Positions 31,174 to 40,743 of a DNA stretch of 44,815 bases are shown in pieces (position 1 is the stretch's first letter; every line of letters starts with the position of its first letter). The translations under genes were made by a program, and so were the position numbers. The notes beneath the pieces are model-generated. The model was not told the DNA's origin and searched no databases. It was given only the letters and a program-made list of their open reading frames with translations. The DNA comes from an uncultured Lachnospiraceae bacterium (GTDB taxonomy: Bacteria; Bacillota; Clostridia; Lachnospirales; Lachnospiraceae): positions 14,994 to 59,808 of the forward strand of contig CAJTTU010000011.1 in assembly GCA_910579325.1 (NCBI GenBank), given 5' to 3'.

Positions 31174-33303
31174 TTACCGTGTGAAAAAGTCTTCCGGATA
31201 CTGTTTCCGGTCAAACAAATGGTTATACTGGAATCGCTGATACTGTTCTAACGCTTCCTGAACTGCGGGGTTTTCCGGTGACGATACCGGCATATAAATT
31301 CCCTGGCTGTCGATCACCGTATTGGACGTGACCACCGGGAGGGTATCGGAAAGACGGGACAGATAGCTCTGCCATTCGGTTAAGGGAAGACCCGCGGTTT
31401 TCAGCAGCAGCGGTCCCAGATAGTTGGCGCTTAGCTGCAGGGCGTTTTGTTCTTCGATGTCATAATTGGCCCATATTACAAAAGGCACGATAAAACGGTT
31501 CTGGGATTCCTCAAGGCTTCGTTCTTCCTGGGGAACGCCGGTCAGGGAGGCGATGCAGTCGGCGACATAATCGTTGGGCTGATGATCGCCGAACATGAGA
31601 AGAATGGTGGGTTCTTCTTCTTTGGAAAAGTATTCTGTCAGTTCCCTGAACGCAGCATCGGATTCTTTGATCAGCGTCAGATAATTTTCCGTGGCCGGAC
31701 GGGGTTTTTCCATGCCGGTCAGAGAAACCGTAGGCGGAAAATTATCAAAGATTTCGCTGTAGCCGCTGTGGTTCTGCATCGTCACATCAAAAATGAACAG
31801 CCTTTCGCCTGTCTCTTTTCCCTCATACAGTTCTTTGATTTTTGCATAAGAGGACCGGTCGCTGACATATTTCCGGATAATCTCCGGATTTTTAAAATCC
31901 GGTTTAAAATAGGCTTCGTCAAAGCCCAGCAGAGGATAGACCTCATCCCGCTTCCAGCCGCTGGCATGATAGGGATGCATGGCGACGGTGCGGTAACCCT
32001 CCGTTTTCAGGCTGCCGGCCAGAGAGGGCAGTTCCTCAGAGATATACTGCTGATAAGGGACGCTTCCGGAAGGCAGAAACGCCATGCTGTCTCCGGTCAG
32101 AAATTCAAATTCCGTGTTCGCCGTGTTGCCGCCGACTACCGAGACAAACAGATTTCCGGTGACGGCGTTTTCGCCTCCGTTTTGCAGGCTGTGGATAAAG
32201 GGCATATAATCCTCGCTGGTTTCAAATTCATGGAGGACAGACAGGTCGGAAAAAGCCTCATTCATGATGACGATGATATTGGGACTTTCGGCCCGGGCTT
32301 CCCGGGCGGACGCACTATTGCCAGACACGGTGCATTCTGCCGTTTCGCCGTATCCGGACAGAGGAGCGGACGGTGTGTTCTGCTGTTTCTGGTCTGTGGC
32401 CGTCGGATTTGTCCGGATTGCCCTGGAAACGGTATGGCTGGGTTGTGCCGCCGATGCCTGGCTGATCTGTTTCTGCTTTTGCGCTTCCTGTCTGACGGCA
32501 TCAGCGGAATATCGGGCCGGCTTGTCAATTTTTAAATATTTTGTATTCTGAATAAAGCTGGCGGCAAAGCCGTTGTCCCGGTAGGTGGCCCATTGGGTGA
32601 ACAGATTGCTGAAAGTAAGCGCCCGGTCGGTAAAGGCAGTGGTACACAGCGCCGTTTTCATGATAAACAGCAGGCAGAGCGAGGCGGCGGCCAGGCCTGC
32701 TCTCCGTTTCAGAACCGGCGCTTTTAAGTCACATTTTTCCGCCAGGATGCACAGGTACAGAAACAAAAGCAGAGTAAATACCATGGAGGCCGGCGCTTTA
32801 TAGGTGAAATTGTCCATAACGCTGGCAGCCGTGGAGGCGGAGCGCAGATCCCAGGGCAGAATGGGATTTCCCCGGAATTCCATGGTATAGTGGTTGGCGA
32901 TGCCGACGACGGCAGTCATAAGATTCCCTGTGATCAGAGCCCGTTTTAAATTTCCCAGGACCGCGAATAATAATATGTAGAAAAACCAGAACAGGAACAG
33001 GTTGATAATCTGGGGTGAGAGCTCCATTTTCAGCGGGTTATGGGTGAAGGTTTCCAAACCATAAAAGGCGGCTGCGGGGATCAGAGCAAAGAGAAGCAGC
33101 TGCAGCCTGCGGCCCGGTTTTTTTCGGAGCATCCATAAAAAGCCGGCGCCGATGGCCAGCAGTGTTTGCAGGGCAAAAAGGCCGGGGTGGAAGCCGGTTG
33201 TATGTATGGACCAGAGGCCGGCGGTTTCAGCCGCGGCGGCGATCAGTACGGCGAAAGCCAGCCGTTTTTTTGTATGATAAAAACAGGATTGACAGATATG
33301 CAT
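31174..33303 (-). CDS. LTA synthase family phosphotransferase (sulfatase fold, membrane-bound)
   Basis: The 709-residue protein has about six N-terminal membrane helices (to about residue 235), a low-complexity Ser/Gln/Thr/Pro linker (about 265-330), and an extracellular alkaline-phosphatase-like domain: NEAFSDL with a metal-binding Glu, GGNTANTEFEFLTG with the likely Thr nucleophile near 392, and FGDHQPND with Asp-His metal ligands. Such enzymes transfer glycerol phosphate or phosphoethanolamine from membrane lipids to surface polymers. AGGAGGAAAT lies just before the ATG. It is divergent from glf and sits beside the LicD locus. Lipoteichoic acid synthesis proper cannot be claimed; Lachnospiraceae carry several paralogues of uncertain substrate. 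Confidence 0.88.
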   Translation of the reverse strand: MHICQSCFYHTKKRLAFAVLIAAAAETAGLWSIHTTGFHPGLFALQTLLAIGAGFLWMLRKKPGRRLQLLLFALIPAAAFYGLETFTHNPLKMELSPQIINLFLFWFFYILLFAVLGNLKRALITGNLMTAVVGIANHYTMEFRGNPILPWDLRSASTAASVMDNFTYKAPASMVFTLLLFLYLCILAEKCDLKAPVLKRRAGLAAASLCLLFIMKTALCTTAFTDRALTFSNLFTQWATYRDNGFAASFIQNTKYLKIDKPARYSADAVRQEAQKQKQISQASAAQPSHTVSRAIRTNPTATDQKQQNTPSAPLSGYGETAECTVSGNSASAREARAESPNIIVIMNEAFSDLSVLHEFETSEDYMPFIHSLQNGGENAVTGNLFVSVVGGNTANTEFEFLTGDSMAFLPSGSVPYQQYISEELPSLAGSLKTEGYRTVAMHPYHASGWKRDEVYPLLGFDEAYFKPDFKNPEIIRKYVSDRSSYAKIKELYEGKETGERLFIFDVTMQNHSGYSEIFDNFPPTVSLTGMEKPRPATENYLTLIKESDAAFRELTEYFSKEEEPTILLMFGDHQPNDYVADCIASLTGVPQEERSLEESQNRFIVPFVIWANYDIEEQNALQLSANYLGPLLLKTAGLPLTEWQSYLSRLSDTLPVVTSNTVIDSQGIYMPVSSPENPAVQEALEQYQRFQYNHLFDRKQYPEDFFTR

Positions 33304-33473
33304 TATGATTTCCTCCTAAAGGGTGGAATGTACGCCTGAAATTTTCCGGCGCCTGCTTTCGGGGCTCAGGTAAAACAAGACGTTTAAATAATATATTCCG
33401 CATTTATTCTACATGATACGCGGAAAAAATGCACGTGAAAAATTACGGAAAAATTTATGAAGAATTGTTTAAG

Positions 33474-33502
33474 TTTACATTTCCCCCCGTTTGATGTAGA
33501 AT
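33474..33502 (+). promoter_or_regulatory. Promoter of glf and the surface-glycan genes
   Basis: TTTACA at 33474-33479, 17 bases, TAGAAT at 33497-33502; each has 5 of 6 consensus positions. The rest of 33304-33547 holds no gene. Confidence 0.75.
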
Positions 33503-33547
33503 AGGAGTATTGCAGGATGCTCAAAAATATAAAACCAGGGGGTTTTT

Positions 33548-34663
33548 ATGAAGAAATATAATTATGTTCTGATCGGAAGCGGCCTGTTCGCGGGCGTGTT
33601 TGCCTGGTATGCGAAGAAGCATGGGAAAAGCTGCCTGGTGGTGGAACGGCGGGACCATCTGGGCGGAAATATATACTGCGAGGAGATGGAGGGAATCCAT
33701 GTGCATCAGTACGGCGCCCATATTTTCCATACCTCGAACAAAAAGGTGTGGGACTTTGTGAACGGCCTGGCCGAGTTTAACCGGTATACCAATTCCCCGG
33801 TGGCTTATTACAAAGGGGAAATGTACAATATGCCCTTTAATATGAACACCTTCCATAAGCTGTGGGGAGTCCGGACGCCGAAGGAGGCCATGGAAAAAAT
33901 CAGGGAGCAGCAGGCAGACATAAAAGGAGAGCCGAAAAACCTGGAGGAGCAGGCGATCCGCCTGGTGGGACGGGATATCTATGAGCGGCTGATCAAGGGC
34001 TACACAGAGAAGCAGTGGGGAAGAGACTGCAAGGACCTGCCCAGCTTTATCATCCGCCGCCTGCCGGTGCGCTACACCTATGACAATAACTATTTTAACG
34101 ACCGTTACCAGGGCATTCCCATCGGCGGCTATAATGTGCTGACGGAAAAACTGTTTGTCGGCTGCGACGTGGAGCTGGGACGGGATTTTCTGGAGGACCG
34201 GGAATATTATAAGGAAATTGGGGAAACGGTGGTATATACGGGACCCATTGACGCTTATTATGATTATCGGTTTGGAAAGCTGGAATACAGGAGCCTGCGG
34301 TTCGAGACGGAGGTTCTGGACGAGCCTAATTATCAGGGCAATGCGGTGGTGAATTATACGGAGCGGGAGGTACCCTATACCCGTATTATCGAGCACAAGC
34401 ATTTTGAGTTCGGAACCCAGGAGAAGACCGTGATCACCAGAGAATATCCGGCGGAGTGGTCGCCGGGGATGGAGCCTTATTATCCGGTGAATGACGAGAA
34501 GAATGCCGGCCTGTATCAGCAGTATCATCAGCTGGCCCGGAAGGAAGAACATGTGATTTTCGGCGGAAGGCTGGCGGAATACCAGTATTATGATATGGAC
34601 AAGGTGATCGAGTCCGCCATGAACCGGGCGGAGCGGGAATTTGGAGAGAATGCCGGTGCGTAA
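33548..34663 (+). CDS. glf: UDP-galactopyranose mutase
   Basis: The 371-residue product begins with an FAD-binding Rossmann motif (LIGSGLFAG, residues 8-16), ERRDHLGGN, and the Glf-specific GIHVHQYGAHIFHTSNK, then YTEKQWG and PIGGYN. It converts UDP-galactopyranose to UDP-galactofuranose using reduced FAD, supplying galactofuranose for surface glycans. The start ATG follows AGGGGG. It opens the region of glycan genes running to 43916, so that glycan probably contains galactofuranose. Confidence 0.96.
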   Translation: MKKYNYVLIGSGLFAGVFAWYAKKHGKSCLVVERRDHLGGNIYCEEMEGIHVHQYGAHIFHTSNKKVWDFVNGLAEFNRYTNSPVAYYKGEMYNMPFNMNTFHKLWGVRTPKEAMEKIREQQADIKGEPKNLEEQAIRLVGRDIYERLIKGYTEKQWGRDCKDLPSFIIRRLPVRYTYDNNYFNDRYQGIPIGGYNVLTEKLFVGCDVELGRDFLEDREYYKEIGETVVYTGPIDAYYDYRFGKLEYRSLRFETEVLDEPNYQGNAVVNYTEREVPYTRIIEHKHFEFGTQEKTVITREYPAEWSPGMEPYYPVNDEKNAGLYQQYHQLARKEEHVIFGGRLAEYQYYDMDKVIESAMNRAEREFGENAGA

Positions 34664-34739
34664 AAGAAGTATGGGTGGTGGAATCCGACACCGTATTCGA
34701 ATAAGGATAATGTACAAGAAGTCAGGTATGTCAAATAAG

Positions 34740-34762
34740 GCGATGTAAAAAATTTACATCGC
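34740..34762. promoter_or_regulatory. Perfect 10-base inverted repeat before the fused nucleotidyltransferase gene
   Basis: GCGATGTAAA and TTTACATCGC around AAA. No T-run follows on the plus strand beyond the arm, so an operator or RNA stem is more likely than a terminator. It lies 69 bases upstream of the start codon at 34831. Confidence 0.6.
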
Positions 34763-34830
34763 AATCTGAAAAGGGTTGAGACAAAATAGCTGGTTTCCGT
34801 TTGAGGGACAGCTTGGAGGACTGGAAAAAG

Positions 34831-36744
34831 ATGCAGGCAATTATACTGGCGGCAGGCATGGGAAAACGGCTGAAAGAGCTGTCCCGGGATGCCGCGAAAT
34901 GCATGGTGGAGGTAAACGGGATTACGCTGATTCAGCGGACCCTTGACCAGCTGGATGAGCTGGGTCTGTCCAGAATCGTTGTTGTAGCCGGACATAAGGG
35001 AGAAAAGCTGAAAGCCTATATCGGAACGCTGGGAATCCGCACGCCGATTGTCTATGTGGACAATGATATTTATTTTAAGACGAATAATATCTATTCCCTT
35101 TATCTGGCGCGGGAGTACCTGGCAGCGGAGGATACGCTGCTGTTAGAGTGCGACATTATCTTCGAGCCTGCGGCTCTCCGCCGTCTGCTTGCGGACCCTT
35201 ATCCGAATCTGGTTCTGGTGGACCGCTATGCAAGCTGGATGGACGGCACGATGGTGACGCTGGATGAGAACAGGAATATCCTGCGCTTTGTCAGCAAAAA
35301 GGAATTTTCCTACGCGGAGCGGGAGCAGTATTACAAGACGGTCAATATCTATAAATTCAGCAGGGAATTTTCCTGTTCCTGCTATATTCCCTTTCTGGAA
35401 GCCTACTGTAAGGCGCTGGGGAACAATGAGTATTATGAGCAGGTTCTGAAGGTAATCACGCTGCTGGACGATTATCAGATCAAGGCGGCCTTGCTTGCGG
35501 GTGAGCGGTGGTACGAGATCGACGACGTCCAGGATCTGGATATCGCCCGGTCGCTGTTTGCGAAGGAGGAGGAGCGCCTTGGGCTGTACCAGAGACGATA
35601 CGGCGGGTACTGGCGGTATCCGGGACTTCTGGATTACTGCTATCTGGTCAATCCTTTCTTTCCGCCCAGGCAGATGACAGAGGAGATGAAGGCCAGCTTT
35701 GAGACTTTGCTGACGGAGTACCCTTCCGGCATGGAGGTGAACAGCCTTCTGGCGGCCAAATGCTTCGGGCTGAAGCCGGACCAGATTGTGCCGGGGAACG
35801 GGGCGGCGGAGCTAATTAAAGCGCTGATGGAGCGGGATGGCAGCCGGATTGGCATGGCGCTGCCGACTTTTGAGGAATATCCGAACCGGAAAGTGAAGCA
35901 GGAAAACCACGAGAACCGGGTAGTAACCTTTGTTCCCGGCCAGATGGGTGATTTGCGCCAGTCGGGGGATGGGCAGGGGCATCCCGTAATGCATGCCTCT
36001 AGCGAGGCGGACGGACTTCGTTCGTTAAGGTACACGGAACAGGATTTGATGGATTATTATGAGGCACATCCTGTGGATATGCTGGTGGTGGTGAACCCGG
36101 ACAATCCGTCGGGGAACTATATAAAAAAAGAAGGGCTGCTGCGGCTGGCACAGTGGGCGGAGGAAAAGGAAATACGTCTGGTGGTGGATGAATCTTTTGC
36201 GGATTTTGCCGGAGAGCCGGATCATACGCTGCTTGAACAGGAGATTTTAAACCGTTATCCCAGTCTGATCGTGGTGAAAAGCATCTCCAAGTCTTATGGC
36301 GTGCCGGGGCTTCGGCTGGGGGTTCTGGCCAGCGGCGGCCGGGAACTGATCAGTGAGCTGAAAAAAGATGTGGCGATCTGGAATATTAATTCCTTTGCCG
36401 AGTTTTTTTTGCAGATTTACGAGAAATACCGTTCCGATTATGAGTGGAGCCTGGACAGACTGCGGGAGTGCCGCAGGGAGCTGGCGGAACAGCTTTCCGG
36501 ACTTCCTTACATGGAGGTTTATTCGTCAGAGGCTAACTATATTATGTGCCGGATTAAGGACGGCGGGCCTGCGGCGACGGAACTGACCCGCAGGCTTTTA
36601 CTGGAAGAAAAGATACTGATTAAGGATCTGACCGGGAAAAAGGGGCTGGAGGGCGGCCAGTATATCCGGCTGGCGATCCGGCGACGGTCGGAGAACAGGC
36701 GGCTGGTGCAGGCGCTTTCACGGATGCTGAGGGACTATGTATAA
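34831..36744 (+). CDS. Fused sugar-type nucleotidyltransferase / PLP-dependent class I-II aminotransferase-fold enzyme
   Basis: The 637-residue product joins two enzymes. Residues 1-245 are an NTP transferase like LicC-type cytidylyltransferases (IILAAGMGKRL with GxGxR, then AAKCMVEVNG). Residues about 270-637 form a fold-type I PLP enzyme resembling histidinol-phosphate aminotransferase and CobD threonine-phosphate decarboxylase: GNGAAELI, NPDNPSGNYI, VDESFADF, and SISKSYGVPGLRLG with PLP lysine Lys487. An unusual Gly/Ser/His-rich insert lies near residues 370-390. The next gene, licD, overlaps by 8 bases. A CDP-activated small amine for transfer by LicD is the likely product (inference). 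ATG 34831 begins the conserved fold; an upstream TTG at 34801 is possible. Confidence 0.85.
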   Translation: MQAIILAAGMGKRLKELSRDAAKCMVEVNGITLIQRTLDQLDELGLSRIVVVAGHKGEKLKAYIGTLGIRTPIVYVDNDIYFKTNNIYSLYLAREYLAAEDTLLLECDIIFEPAALRRLLADPYPNLVLVDRYASWMDGTMVTLDENRNILRFVSKKEFSYAEREQYYKTVNIYKFSREFSCSCYIPFLEAYCKALGNNEYYEQVLKVITLLDDYQIKAALLAGERWYEIDDVQDLDIARSLFAKEEERLGLYQRRYGGYWRYPGLLDYCYLVNPFFPPRQMTEEMKASFETLLTEYPSGMEVNSLLAAKCFGLKPDQIVPGNGAAELIKALMERDGSRIGMALPTFEEYPNRKVKQENHENRVVTFVPGQMGDLRQSGDGQGHPVMHASSEADGLRSLRYTEQDLMDYYEAHPVDMLVVVNPDNPSGNYIKKEGLLRLAQWAEEKEIRLVVDESFADFAGEPDHTLLEQEILNRYPSLIVVKSISKSYGVPGLRLGVLASGGRELISELKKDVAIWNINSFAEFFLQIYEKYRSDYEWSLDRLRECRRELAEQLSGLPYMEVYSSEANYIMCRIKDGGPAATELTRRLLLEEKILIKDLTGKKGLEGGQYIRLAIRRRSENRRLVQALSRMLRDYV

Positions 36745-37618
36745 AGAATACGATCAGGAAACATTAAAAAAACTGCAGAAAACAGAGCTTGGCATCCTGA
36801 AGGATTTTCTGTGGCTCTGTGAAAAATATCATCTGACTTACTTTTCTTTTGCGGGGACAGCAATCGGCGCCCTGCGCCATAAAGGATTTATTCCCTGGGA
36901 TGACGATATCGATGTCTGTATGCCCAGGAAGGATTATGTAAAACTTCAAAAGGCGGTGCGAAAGGAATTTCCTGACCGTTATCAGATGATGAACGCGGAG
37001 GTGTGCGAGGCGTATCCGCTGACCACCACCCGCATGATGCTTAAGGGAACGAAATTCCGGGAGGAAGCTTTTAAGGATCTGGACTGTGAGCTGGGGATTT
37101 TCCTTGATATTTATCCCTTTGACCCGGTGCCAGACGATGAGAGGGCATATAAACGGCAGGCTTTTGAGGCATGGTTTTACAGTAAGCTGCTGATTCTGCG
37201 CTGTATTCCGGAGCCGGTGATTATGGGAAACGGATGGAAGGCGGCAGTGATGCGGCTTATCTGCAAAGGGGCTCACTATATGATGAAGGGTCTGGGGATT
37301 TCCAGGCGCAGGCTGTATCGCCGCTGCCGAAGGGCCATGACCCGTTATCAGGGGCAGGAGACGAAGCGGCTTTCCTATCTCTGCGATACGAACCGGTTCT
37401 GGAATACCATTGCCCTGGAAGATTTGTATCCTCTGCGGCAGGAGCCTTTTGAGGACGTATATTTGAATTTCCCGAGGAATATTGAGAAGATGCTGTCCCA
37501 GATGTGGCCAGACTTTATGACGCTGCCGCCTGTGGACAAGCGGAAAAATCATTATCCCTATGCATTAGAGTTTGGAGAGGCCTTTGAGACGAATACGGAA
37601 ATGGCTGGTGGGCAGTGA
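36737..37618 (+). CDS. licD: LicD-family phosphotransferase
   Basis: The 293-residue product has the LicD signature GTAIGALRHKGFIPWDDDIDV (residues 40-60, the Asp residues binding metal) and a later LGIFLDIYPFDPVPDD segment. LicD enzymes transfer phosphocholine or a related phospho-amine from its CDP form to sugars of surface glycans or teichoic acids. It overlaps the fused nucleotidyltransferase/PLP gene by 8 bases, so the two are translated together and probably share the substrate. It also overlaps the following flippase gene. Confidence 0.92.
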   Translation: MYKEYDQETLKKLQKTELGILKDFLWLCEKYHLTYFSFAGTAIGALRHKGFIPWDDDIDVCMPRKDYVKLQKAVRKEFPDRYQMMNAEVCEAYPLTTTRMMLKGTKFREEAFKDLDCELGIFLDIYPFDPVPDDERAYKRQAFEAWFYSKLLILRCIPEPVIMGNGWKAAVMRLICKGAHYMMKGLGISRRRLYRRCRRAMTRYQGQETKRLSYLCDTNRFWNTIALEDLYPLRQEPFEDVYLNFPRNIEKMLSQMWPDFMTLPPVDKRKNHYPYALEFGEAFETNTEMAGGQ

Positions 37619-38861
37619 CCGGAATATCAGCAGACGGAATATCATATGGAATATGCTGGGCAGCACCTTTTACGCCTTTGCCACCCTGCTTTTAACCACG
37701 GTTACGGGAAATGTGGCGGGAGAGTCGGCGGGAGGCGTGTTTTCCTTTGCCTTTGCCATCGGCCAGCAGCTGCTTTCCGTATCTTATTTTGGCGTGCGGC
37801 CTTATCATCAGACCGATGTGGCGGGGCGGTATGCCTTTCAGGAGTATTTTCATGTCCGGATTGCCACATGCCTGTTTTCCGCGGCGGCCGGGATCGTCTA
37901 TCTTCTGGTTTCCGACTTTACCGCGGCGAAAGCGGCGGTGGTGTTTTTGCTGATCTGTTTTAAGATGGCGGACGGCTTTGCCGATGTGTATGAGATTGAG
38001 TTTCAGCGGCAGGACCGGCTGTATATGGCGGGAAAGTCCATGTTTTTCCGCACCCTGTTATCGGTGACGGCCTATATCGTGGCGCTGCTTTTGACCAGAA
38101 GCCTGATTCCGGCCTGCGCCGCCGCCGTGCTGGCGGCAGCGGCGGGCGTGGTGATTTTTGATATGGTTCCAGGCGGTTTTTTCCGCTATATCCGCCGTCC
38201 TGACTGGCGGAAAGGGTTTATGCTTCTGCGGGAGTGTGTGCTGATCTTTCTCGCTTCGTTTATGGAATACTATATATTAAACGCCTCGAAATTTGCCATT
38301 GAGGCCCATGTCAATGATTCGGCGGTTTACTGCTATACCGTGATTTTTCTGCCAAATATGGTGATCAATCTGGTGGCAGGCTATATTATCCGCCCGTTCC
38401 TCACCGGGATGGTGGTGAAGTGGGAACGGCGGCAGCGGCGAAGGTTTGCGGCAGGGATTTTTAAGATTTTTGCCATTATCGCGGCGTTCGCGGCGCTGGC
38501 CCAGATCTTGGGCTATACCCTTGGCACGCCGGTGTTAAACCTGATCAGCGGTGCGAATGTGTCGTCCTACAGGGGCGCCTTGCTGCTTCTTGTGGCGGGG
38601 GGGAGCCTGTATGCGGGTGAGACGCTTTTGTACTATGTTCTGGTGATATTCAGGAGACAGAAATCCCTGTTCGTGCTGTACGGCATTGTCTTTCTGGCTG
38701 CCCTGGCAGTGACCGGGCCGCTTGTGAGAACCCACGGGATTATGGGCGGTGCGGCGGCCTATTTCCTGATGATGGCGCTGCTGTTTTTGCTGTTCGGGGG
38801 ATATGCGGCCTTTTGTTTTGCGGCAGATTTCAGGAATCAGAAGCGAAAGAGTAATCGTTAA
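37584..38861 (+). CDS. Oligosaccharide flippase-like membrane protein (Wzx/PST type)
   Basis: The roughly 425-residue protein has about twelve hydrophobic segments spread over its length, starting IIWNMLGSTFYAFATLLL, as in polysaccharide-export flippases that move lipid-linked oligosaccharides across the membrane. Its start overlaps the end of licD: TTG 37584 has GGAGAGG 4 bases upstream and is preferred; TTG 37572 and GTG near 37608 are alternatives. No polymerase (Wzy) is clearly seen in the window, so the exported unit may be added to another polymer directly. Confidence 0.8.
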   Translation: MRRIRKWLVGSDRNISRRNIIWNMLGSTFYAFATLLLTTVTGNVAGESAGGVFSFAFAIGQQLLSVSYFGVRPYHQTDVAGRYAFQEYFHVRIATCLFSAAAGIVYLLVSDFTAAKAAVVFLLICFKMADGFADVYEIEFQRQDRLYMAGKSMFFRTLLSVTAYIVALLLTRSLIPACAAAVLAAAAGVVIFDMVPGGFFRYIRRPDWRKGFMLLRECVLIFLASFMEYYILNASKFAIEAHVNDSAVYCYTVIFLPNMVINLVAGYIIRPFLTGMVVKWERRQRRRFAAGIFKIFAIIAAFAALAQILGYTLGTPVLNLISGANVSSYRGALLLLVAGGSLYAGETLLYYVLVIFRRQKSLFVLYGIVFLAALAVTGPLVRTHGIMGGAAAYFLMMALLFLLFGGYAAFCFAADFRNQKRKSNR

Positions 38862-38863
38862 AG

Positions 38864-38905
38864 ATTCAGCCACTATGGTAATAAACAATGGCTGAATTGT
38901 TTTGG
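38864..38905 (+). terminator. Weak terminator or attenuator after the flippase gene
   Basis: ATTCAGCCA (38864-38872) pairs with TGGCTGAAT (38889-38897), a 9-base AT-rich stem, followed by TGTTTTGG. Read-through into the next gene is likely. Confidence 0.5.
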
Positions 38906-38927
38906 TATATACATCAGGAGAGAAAAA

Positions 38928-40727
38928 ATGCTGACTGTAGATGTGATCATACCCACCTATCAACCGGATGAGAAATGGAATCGCCAGGTTGCCGGGCTGC
39001 TTCGGCAGACATATCAGCCCCATCATGTTCTGATCGTGAATACGGGGAAGCCCTTGAAGAACCAGGAAAGGGTCAGGGAGCGGTTCGCGGCGCGCAGGAT
39101 ACCTGCAGAGTTTGTCAATATCACGCCGGAGGAGTTTGACCATGGCGGTACGCGGCATATGGCCGCCGGGCGGTGTGAGGGCGACCTGCTTTTATTTATG
39201 ACGGATGACGCGGTGCCGGGGGATTCCTTTTTAATTGAAAACCTGGTGAAAGCCTTTGACAGAGAGTCCGTGGCGGCGGCTTATGCCAGGCAGCTGCCGG
39301 ATCAGGAATGCCGTCTGATTGAGCGGTATACCCGTTCTTTTAATTATCCGGATCAAAGCCGGATGAAGACGGCGGCGGATCTGGAAGAACTGGGCATCAA
39401 GACTTTTTTCTGTTCCAATGTATGCGCCATGTACCGCCGGTCGGTGTATGAGAAGCTGGGCGGTTTTCCCGTGCCGGCGATCTTTAATGAGGATATGATT
39501 TTTGCGGGACGTCTGATCCAAGCAGGCTATGGAATCGCTTATGCGGCGGACGCAAAGGTGATTCATTCCCATAATTACAGCTTCAGGCAGCAGTTTTCCA
39601 GGAATTTTGACCTGGGCGTGTCCCAGAAGCAGAATCCCCGGGTGTTTGGGATGGCAAAATCCGAGGGGGAAGGAATCCGGCTGGTCAAAAAGACTGTCGG
39701 ATTCCTGGTGAAGAACCGGCGGTTTGACCGGCTTCCGGCGTTGGCGCTTGGGAGCGGGGCGAAATTTTTAGGGTACCGGCTGGGGAAATGTTATGACCGG
39801 CTGCCCCGGCGGCTGGTGTATCACATTAGTATGAATAAAAGATATTGGGAGAAACGGTGGGCTTCAAAGGAGAATAAGGAAATACTGCCGGCTGCAGAGG
39901 ATGTTCTGGTCAGCGTCTGTATCCCGGCTTATAACAGCGGAGCCTATATCGAAAGGACGATGGAATCGGTGCTGAACCAGACCCATAAGAATCTGGAACT
40001 GGTGGTGGTGGACGATCATTCCACCGATGATACGGTGAAGCTGGTGGAGCGGATGGCGGCGAAGGATGACCGTGTACGACTGGAGGTCAATTCGAAAAAT
40101 CTGGGACTTTCCGGAAACTGGAATGCATGTATCCGGCAGGCCAGGGGCACATATGTCAAGCTGCTTTGCGCTGACGATCTTCTGTATCCTGACAGCATTG
40201 AAAAGGAGCTGGCGCCTTTTCTGGCTTATCCGAACGTTCATCTGGTGATGAGCGATACCCGTTTGATTAATGTGATGGGCCAGAACGCAGGCGCTTTTTA
40301 CCGCTGGCCGAAAAAAGGGCTGATGGACGGCAGGAAGCTGGCCCGCTATTCCCTTTTGTTCAATAACTTTTTCGGCGCGCCCTGCAACAACCTGTTCCCG
40401 AAAGCTTCGGCCGTGAAGGCGGGAGGCTTTGACCGGCGCTTTTCTTATATTCCGGATTTTGATTTCTGGGTGCGGATGGCCTGCCTGGGGCAGGTATATA
40501 TGATTCACGAGTGTCTGAACGCGTTTCGGGTTCGTAAGGATTCCAACACCGGAGAGGTGATGGGAGAGGGCGGCCGGGGACAGGACTATGTAAAAGAGCA
40601 TGCCTGGCTGGTAAAAAAACATGGCCGGAAGCTGGGGCTGTCGAAAGCGGCCTGCGCTTTCAGCATCTGGTGGCGGAAAAGCCGAAGCCGGCTGATTCAT
40701 GTCTACCTGAAAATCGTTACAAAGTAG
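38928..40727 (+). CDS. Double-domain GT2 glycosyltransferase
   Basis: The 599-residue product contains two GT2 domains. The first (about residues 1-290) begins VDVIIPTYQPDEKW, with EFDHGGTRHMAA and LLFMTDDAVP, the pattern of rhamnosyltransferase-like (RfbF/RfbN-type) enzymes. The second (about 325-560) begins VSVCIPAYNSGAYIERTMESV, with VVDDHSTDDT and the DxD-like CADDLLYP. Two fused transferases usually add two residues in sequence to a lipid-linked glycan on the cytoplasmic side. The GAGAG-type ribosome site is moderate. It is followed closely (16 bases) by the DPM1-like GT2 gene. Confidence 0.88.
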   Translation: MLTVDVIIPTYQPDEKWNRQVAGLLRQTYQPHHVLIVNTGKPLKNQERVRERFAARRIPAEFVNITPEEFDHGGTRHMAAGRCEGDLLLFMTDDAVPGDSFLIENLVKAFDRESVAAAYARQLPDQECRLIERYTRSFNYPDQSRMKTAADLEELGIKTFFCSNVCAMYRRSVYEKLGGFPVPAIFNEDMIFAGRLIQAGYGIAYAADAKVIHSHNYSFRQQFSRNFDLGVSQKQNPRVFGMAKSEGEGIRLVKKTVGFLVKNRRFDRLPALALGSGAKFLGYRLGKCYDRLPRRLVYHISMNKRYWEKRWASKENKEILPAAEDVLVSVCIPAYNSGAYIERTMESVLNQTHKNLELVVVDDHSTDDTVKLVERMAAKDDRVRLEVNSKNLGLSGNWNACIRQARGTYVKLLCADDLLYPDSIEKELAPFLAYPNVHLVMSDTRLINVMGQNAGAFYRWPKKGLMDGRKLARYSLLFNNFFGAPCNNLFPKASAVKAGGFDRRFSYIPDFDFWVRMACLGQVYMIHECLNAFRVRKDSNTGEVMGEGGRGQDYVKEHAWLVKKHGRKLGLSKAACAFSIWWRKSRSRLIHVYLKIVTK

Positions 40728-40743
40728 AGGATATGAGGACACG

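Noticed and set aside
33521..34717. Open frame of about 398 codons antisense to glf
   Set aside because: Product is an Ile/His/Leu-rich string with no domain; glf on the plus strand is unmistakable.
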